A DNA stretch of 60,000 nt. Source: Antedon mediterranea. Lineage: Eukaryota > Echinodermata > Crinoidea > Comatulida > Antedonidae. Shown piece after piece: positions 53,568 through 60,000 of this stretch (positions within the stretch are counted from its first letter, which is position 1; each line of letters starts with the position of its first letter). A program made the position numbers and the translations under genes. The DNA is taken from NCBI RefSeq assembly GCF_964355755.1, contig NC_092673.1:3045001-3105000 (forward strand), given 5' to 3'. The notes below the pieces were generated by a model. That model did no database searches. It had not been told where the DNA came from and saw nothing but the letters and a program-made list of their open reading frames with translations.

Positions 53568-55410
53568 CCCCATTTATCATGCGCGCATCTCTGTCACGGT
53601 CGGGATTTCACGGGTAATTTCTCATCATACCGTCTTGGCTTCGTAAATGTGATTTTTAATGGTTAAGCCTCTATGAAATGATGCTAAAAATCGCATGTCG
53701 ATTTATCTTCTTCACGTATTATTTTTGATTACAGTTTCTTATGCCCTAAGATTGGATTACATGGACACAGAGTGAAGAGAGAATTTATGTGAACACACAG
53801 TTTAGCAAAACGGAATATAGCCGGTTCGATTGGCCGGCTTAAAACGAATAAATATAAAATAAAACAATATATTTAGTTCAAATATTACGATATTCATGAA
53901 CTCTGTGAAGTTATGTTACACTAATAAAATACGTTTAACCCCTTCCTCTTCATTCACTTAATGATAATTCTACACATATTTCAATACATTTTCTCAATTT
54001 ATTTTTTAGGCCTAAAATAGTGGTTAAAATTGTATTATGAATACAAAATGTAGGCCAAGGACTAGCAAGATACAAATATCAATCAATGTATTCAGTCGTT
54101 TAATATTGACTTCTTTCTATATGTAATATTGCTTCTTTCATTTTTTTAAAACTGGCACGAATCTAAAATTTCCTTCATTGAATACGTGTATCGTATTTGA
54201 TCATCATACCCGTTAGGTAATTCATTGCTTGCGATTCGCTTTAAAACTTAAAGATCCGTTTTTGAAATTTGCGGACATAGAAAAACATATTGACTAATGA
54301 ACCGACTGCGAGGGATAATTGACCATGTTTCTTCATCGACCGATTATGTATTGTTTTTTAGATTCTGTATGATTAACTGGAACTGAATAAAAAGTTAACT
54401 ATTCATTAGAAACATGTAAACCAGCTGCAAGTTATTTTTGACATGATAAATTGTGTAATATACAGGGTTTCTCGGTATATATCATTTCATTAGTTATAAA
54501 GTGTCATTACCGTGGTTAATGTGACATACTTTAAGGTAATCGTTTGAACATGATTGTGATGTGTGCTGTTCTCCTCGGCAGGTGTATAGGTACTTGAAAT
54601 GCGCGCATGTTTTTGACCTTTGGGGCGTACCATAGTTGAATGAATAATAGTCGGGACTGTAATTTTTCTTTCCGATTGACGATTCGATCAGATAACTACC
54701 GGTACCGCTACGGAGCATTATGTGATGTTCAAACGGTGAAATAATGAATAACGCTCATCATACTTGTATGGTAGACCTACCATAATAGCTAGCATTATAA
54801 TGTGTGAATGACTAGGCCCACTAAAGTAGTACTGTTATTTTGTTTGCGAAGTCACTGGTTCGAATCTTGTCATAAACAGATAAGCCTACACTTTATTGAG
54901 TAGGCCTATATTACTAGTTAATAATTTATTTTTGTTTAAATATTGAGGCGGAAAGGAATAACGTAGGCCTTTATAGGCTAATAATAGGCCTATCACAACT
55001 ATATAGCCTAAAATACGAGACTAAATACGGTAAACAAACGTTCGATGATGCGAATGTGTCTGCACCATCGTTATGTCACACAAACATGCAATATTATAAA
55101 AGTTGTGTAGGAAGTTTTTATTTCTCATTAAGGGTCATCAAAGGTTGATCGATTTATGTATATTTATCACTTCAGAATTTTCTCCAGGCTAACATTTAAC
55201 TACCTCACACCAATTAAAAAAATGTTTTCGAATGCGAAATATTGATATTTCAATTAATGTAAAACAAAATATGTCATTCACAATACGACTATTTTTATAA
55301 ATAATTATGATTGTAAATACGATAATCATTGCTCACGAGCTAGCTACAAGATTGGATCACTACAACAACATCTGTAGATTATGGACATTAAGAAATAACT
55401 ACACTAAAAG

Positions 55411-55508
55411 TTGTGATGACGTCATATTAAGAAAGCTCAGACCATTTATCGTGAAACAACATGAGACGTTTTAAAAGTTTGATGACGTCACAAATTTAAG
55501 AAAGCTCG
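55411..55508. promoter_or_regulatory. Duplicated module with perfect CRE (TGACGTCA) sites
   Basis: GATGACGTCA followed by TTAAGAAAGCTC occurs twice, with the CRE cores at 55417-55424 and 55483-55490, 66 bp apart. CREB/ATF proteins bind this palindrome. Spacing and the conserved downstream half suggest a tandem duplication; no neighbouring gene is identified. Confidence 0.4.
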
Positions 55509-55623
55509 GGGCACGAAACTTCAACTGACAATATTGGGTAGCATATGTGTGATACGGTGGTATTTATCAGCGACACTCAAAACCACGTGTCGTATTTAAA
55601 AAAAACAATACCAGTTACCTTTA

Positions 55624-55774
55624 AGCTCTGTCTACACTGTCAAACTAGTTTGACAAAAAAGTGTGCCCAAATATGGTAGTGATATGCCAAAATATGGTAG
55701 TGATATGACATCATCATGTATACCGGTATATAATCACATCACATTTTTTTGTCACATAAAGTTTGGCAGAGCTT
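55624..55774 (+). mobile_element. MITE-A copy 15 (right end shortened, two units)
   Basis: Left end AGCTCTGTCTACACTGTCAA after TA at 55622-55623, two internal units, then a right end in which the GATAGTGTA segment is deleted (GTTTGGCAGAGCTT). Confidence 0.85.
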
Positions 55775-56040
55775 TCCTTTCCTTACAAAGTTATTTGTAA
55801 GGAAAATAGGAATTTTTTTAAATGAAAATTAGGCTTATAGAGGTTAATCAGTTTTTACCAGACAAAGATGATTTTTTATACTAAAAAAACATTAAATTGT
55901 CAGGACACCATTCAGAAAATATGTTGGTTGTATTTCCACCGTGATCGTAATTGAATGTGATCACATCTGCGGCATAACGACTAATTACGTCTTATTAGAA
56001 CGCCATGAATTTAAACGGATTTAAATCGGTTCTTCAATGT

Positions 56041-56367
56041 TCACACCAGGAGAGATTTTAAAGTTCCAATACTAAGTGCAAGTACGGAACAAACACCCGT
56101 AGCGATTGGGAAATTGAATCCGAATGATTCGTAGCATTGGTCCATATGCTGACGAACCTCCTCCCTAGTCTCCGGCCTCCTCCTCCTCATTTGCTTAAAG
56201 TCTCCCGTGTTCGCATAACGACATCCAATTGTTAGGCCTACACGAAAAGCATTATCTTGACGGTATTTGATAGGTTGTGAGAGTATAGATCGTGTCAACA
56301 GCGCCAAAGCAGTTAAGTAAATATACTTTATTGTACGTTCTGTAGTTGGCGGAGCAACGCTTAGCAT
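56041..56367 (-). CDS. Unidentified 108-codon ORF with hydrophobic N- and C-terminal segments
   Basis: The frame is open for about 20 further codons upstream of the Met at 56367 (to about 56430), so it could be a terminal exon as well as a single-exon gene. Features are a hydrophobic segment YIYLTALALL near residues 16-25, a basic cluster QMRRRRPETREEVRQ near residue 60-72, and a hydrophobic C terminus FPIATGVCSVLALSIG. GC content is higher than in surrounding DNA. I do not recognise the family; chance is not excluded. Confidence 0.3.
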   Translation of the reverse strand: MLSVAPPTTERTIKYIYLTALALLTRSILSQPIKYRQDNAFRVGLTIGCRYANTGDFKQMRRRRPETREEVRQHMDQCYESFGFNFPIATGVCSVLALSIGTLKSLLV

Positions 56368-56499
56368 TACTTCACCTATTCTTTGGATTATTTCGTTGAA
56401 CCATTGATGTTGGATATTATACTGTTCGTCACAAATAATTTATTTAACTATTTCGGCCAGTTTGCTTACTAACACTGCACCAAACCGTGATTGTTAATG

Positions 56500-59400
56500 T
56501 ACATTTTGATTTGTTTATTTTACGAGTGGAATAAATAGACTTTATCACAACCATAGGGCATTCGTGTTGCTTTCGAATTGCGTTCGTGTGACCGAATATA
56601 CCGTACAAACAATTGTTGTCGAGTGGTTGGTCACAAGCACACTATCCGTCACTCATTCGTTATCCATCGATGGACTTGCATACTATTGGAGCTATCTAAA
56701 TTCATTATTATTTTTGTTTTATAAGGTAAGTGTTTTATTCGTTTTATCAGACACAAAAGTGTTCAATAAAACCGTTATATTTACACCATAACACCTTTTA
56801 TTGTTCGATAATCGACGTTTATGATGTGTATAAAGTTCTTGGCATTGTAATTGTTAAATAAACAGCAAATGAGATGACAATTTAAACATCAAACAAGAAA
56901 TGGCAATACGTCTGATAACATTCAACTGCCGTAGCTCGTATGATCATTCTGAACCAGTATATGGCCTACAGGTAAAGTACACAATGTTCGTCTGCTTATT
57001 TTTTTTTCTATGATTTTTTTAATTGAATATTGCTGGCTCTCTTACAGTATCATCGTCCAATTCATTTCATAACCTTTTCTTCCGCCCTTGTTGTCAGTCC
57101 GGTCATTTAGACTGTTAGGCTAGAGTTGGTGAGCTATAGTGTTGAATAGAATTCAAACTTTGTATAGGCCTACCAAATGTAGGCTAACAATGTTGATGAT
57201 CATCCTACGGTCAAATTGAGACTTTTATTTAAAAAAATCTCAATGCGGCATGGCATTTCATTTCAATGGTGGACTTAAAGGGTTGGTTTCAAGCCACGGA
57301 GACTAATACAATCAAGATGGCAAGAGCGATATCTAGTAAGGGTTAAATTCTGGGAACAGCGTGGTGCCTAAAACAAGTGTTTACCAGGCGTTGCAAATGG
57401 ATCTTGCCGAGGAAAATCAAACAAACTTCCCATACACGAACTTGACGTTTTAACCCGACTATGGGTTTTATTATTAATAAACACCTAATTCGCTGTTAGC
57501 TCAGCGATCAGTAATAATAATGATTGGCAGAAAGTTGTTACGTTAACGGTCGTAAGGTCGATGTAATGCAAGAGAAAAACATGTACAATTTGTAAGACTT
57601 TAATACATCGTAAGCCGCATCATATTGATAGAAATAGTACTCGAGTTTCAGAACGGCAATTGCCGCAGTTCCCTTACGACCAATCTACTCGTAAAAGGAT
57701 CTTCTGCACCTGCCGCAACCGACCCCTTTCGCACTTCGAACGCGGCCACAGCAATTACCCATAATAAATGAACCTCAAGGGGCTGGCATGTAACGTGCTA
57801 TGAAATAGCATGCAAGTTCACACCGCCTTGGATGTAACGCTAAACATTGATATGATAGGTAACGGAAGTTGTAAAAATGTCGGGTTTGGATATTATGAAT
57901 ATAAAAAGATGAGAAATTCGAGGATTATTATGAGCGATTATTTTTGTAAAATTTCTACGGATGCAATCCCTGTCGGCATTTTTTGTTAGTAATATTATTA
58001 GTTGCAATCGTCAACCATCGGGATTAATGTATTTTACATCGGTACTGGAAACATTTCCATCTCCACCCTTCCTCCATAACCCCTATAAAACTTCAGAACT
58101 ATAGGGAACCTTGTTTTTCAACGCGTATATTGAAACCTAAAAAACTCAACCGTATACAGCATTAGGCATTATGAATTCAATATAAGTAAGTTGTATTACG
58201 CGCAAATTTCGCTTTACATTAAGAAAAATATCACTAAAACAGCCATAAAATCATGTTGTGCCTTAAACCGACAAAAAAGGGCACGTTTTACCAATAAGAA
58301 TTACGATTATTGGTTTTTTTTCTAGATTATGTTATATCTTATCGGAATAACTGGCTTACATAACAATTCATTAGGAAATTGAGAAATCTATTCTGTCTGT
58401 TGCGCCGTAATTATCGTAAAAATCCGACGGCATATCACACTCTAACATGGCCAAATGATAGTACTTGACGGGTAGTTTGAAGGCAAGTGGTTCGAAAAAA
58501 AAACCATGTTGATGGCTGATGAGTTTCGGGTTCTGTAAGGATTGAGCGGGAAAGAAGTATACGTGATAGTCTGCTGACGAAGCGACTTCAATTTTCCTCC
58601 CATTTAATAAACGAAGTAATAAAATCCGAGCAATCATGTCTGTACACTGCTTCAGAATTTACCGACATTAATGTTTCGTACGCGAAAAAAAGAAATGTAG
58701 ATGTTGATTATTATAGAGAGTCCTCAAACAACGGAAAAAGTAGGCCTAACTCATCATGGACGTTTTATTAAAAGAAACAAACTTAAACACAATTTTGGCC
58801 TAATCGTGCTCAATAGAACAACATACAAAACAAACATACTCGTAATCGTCATTTAAGAAACGCAATTACTTTTCAATGAAAAAAAAGCTATAAAAGCACA
58901 ATTTTCACTCAATCATTGTTCACAATCGATCGTAGAGATATAATCTCGTGGATTAATTTATATTAAAATAGGCAGTGTGATATAAATGTAGGTCGCCTTT
59001 TTTTTTTACCACGCCTAAATCATGTTTTGGGATGTGACTATATCGTTAGATTTCTCTTCCAGGGGAAAATAATGATTTCATTTATTTATTCAAAAAAATG
59101 GTTCCATGATGGTTCCGAAACGTCGATATTCTTGTTTTTTTGTATTAAATTTTATTGTAAAAAAAATAAAATAAACGAAAACAAATCATAACCAAAAACC
59201 ATTGTCTGGCAATTTGACTAATATTTTTCTCAAATTACAGTTTTGTCAGGTCATTTTTGTTTTCTCGATCCTATTTTTGATCTAAGTGAATAATTCTCAA
59301 AATATTAACATTAAAATATCGTATTTAACTAAATCAATATCAACATTTTTTTCCATGGGGACAATAATTCAATATGGTGTGACGCGAAATTAGGTTAATG

Positions 59401-60000
59401 AATGAATGCCAGCCCTACATTTATTTTCTAAGGAAAGTTGCAATGCATCATGTTGTGTAAATAAAGTAATAAAAAGATAATTCCATACAATTACAAGGAG
59501 TTATCCGTGAAAGTGCTGATAACTAATGTTTATATTTATACTGATAAAATTTACTGTAATGGTTCACGTGCCAAATTTACAAATAGCGCCCTCAATATTT
59601 CGATAACTTTACTACTGAGTACCGATACTGTACTAAAACTATTATCATATAATAGTAATGATCTACTGTATGTATCGATGTAAGTTGGGGGGGGGGGGGG
59701 GGTAGGATAGGGGTTGATAGTTAGTTGCTTTTGCCTTTTTTTAACTTTTCTGTTAATTGTTATATTTTATATTGTGAAGGATGCACCTTTGTGCTAAGTG
59801 TGCCACCGATCTAAAGGTGTAATTCCAAATAAATAAATAAATAAATATCATGGTCTGTGGTACAATGGTGAAGTAATAGCGGTAGTGCGATACCAATACC
59901 ATACACGTACCAGTGCGTAAGCTGGTGTACCATGGAGCTCCATGGGTGTACAATAAAGGTGAAAATATAGGCCTACTACAAATAAACCTCTCGCTTAAAA
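56500..60000. other. No recognised gene; simple repeats
   Basis: Includes a 16-G run (59687-59702), an AAAT microsatellite near 59826-59847 and scattered AGGCCTA motifs. An 88-codon minus ORF at 58371-58637 shows no motif. Sequence is moderately CpG-rich, unlike 18-44 kb. Confidence 0.45.

Noticed and set aside
58371-58637. 88-codon minus-strand ORF with mixed composition
   Set aside because: No homology recognised, no promoter or splice evidence.
59105-59135. ATGATGGTTCCGAAACGTCG, like the GAAACG part of Penelope ribozymes
   Set aside because: The CTGATGA half is missing and no flanking similarity to the 39.9 and 41.8 kb copies was found.

Overview
This is eukaryotic nuclear DNA from an animal. 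It is AT-rich, has spliced genes with GT-AG introns, and carries many short interspersed transposon remnants. Gene content (a motile-cilium gene and STARD7), classic marine-invertebrate tRNA-derived SINEs, a CR1/L2-type LINE tail and scattered TAGGCCTA motifs suggest an invertebrate deuterostome, perhaps an echinoderm. The species call is inference only. No rRNA gene, intact tRNA gene, CRISPR array or bacterial-type operon is visible.

Layout. Positions 1-11701 on the minus strand hold the first 20 coding exons (about 1,016 codons) of CFAP43, an axonemal WD-repeat protein; its 3' part lies beyond the left edge. A 551-bp head-to-head intergenic region (11702-12252) contains an RFX X-box-like site on the CFAP43 side and an ETS-like site on the STARD7 side. 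Positions 12253-17080 on the plus strand hold a complete six-exon STARD7 gene (370 residues), a mitochondrial START-domain lipid carrier. All exon junctions in both genes were chosen by hand so that reading phase is kept, and the proteins read continuously through family-typical motifs.

From about 17.1 to 60 kb no recognisable conserved gene is seen. The stretch contains repeats and a few weak candidates: possible first exons near 48.7-49.0 kb and 53.4-53.6 kb (plus), and an unidentified 108-codon ORF at 56.0-56.4 kb (minus). It could be intergenic DNA or long introns of genes whose exons lie outside the window.

The most striking content is the repeat landscape. At least 15 copies of one TA-flanked miniature inverted-repeat element (called MITE-A here) occur across the window, several with a variable number of internal 21-bp units. 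A smaller related family (MITE-B), a 451-bp element with perfect 31-bp ends and a 7-bp target duplication, a 364-bp element with a TAA duplication, a 518-bp foldback, a Helentron-like element, and Penelope-like fragments with a hammerhead-like motif next to a 67-bp tandem repeat are also present. In three CFAP43 introns a mobile element starts within about 6-14 nt of the 5' splice site. I found no convincing new protein-coding system; the novelty, if any, is in these elements.
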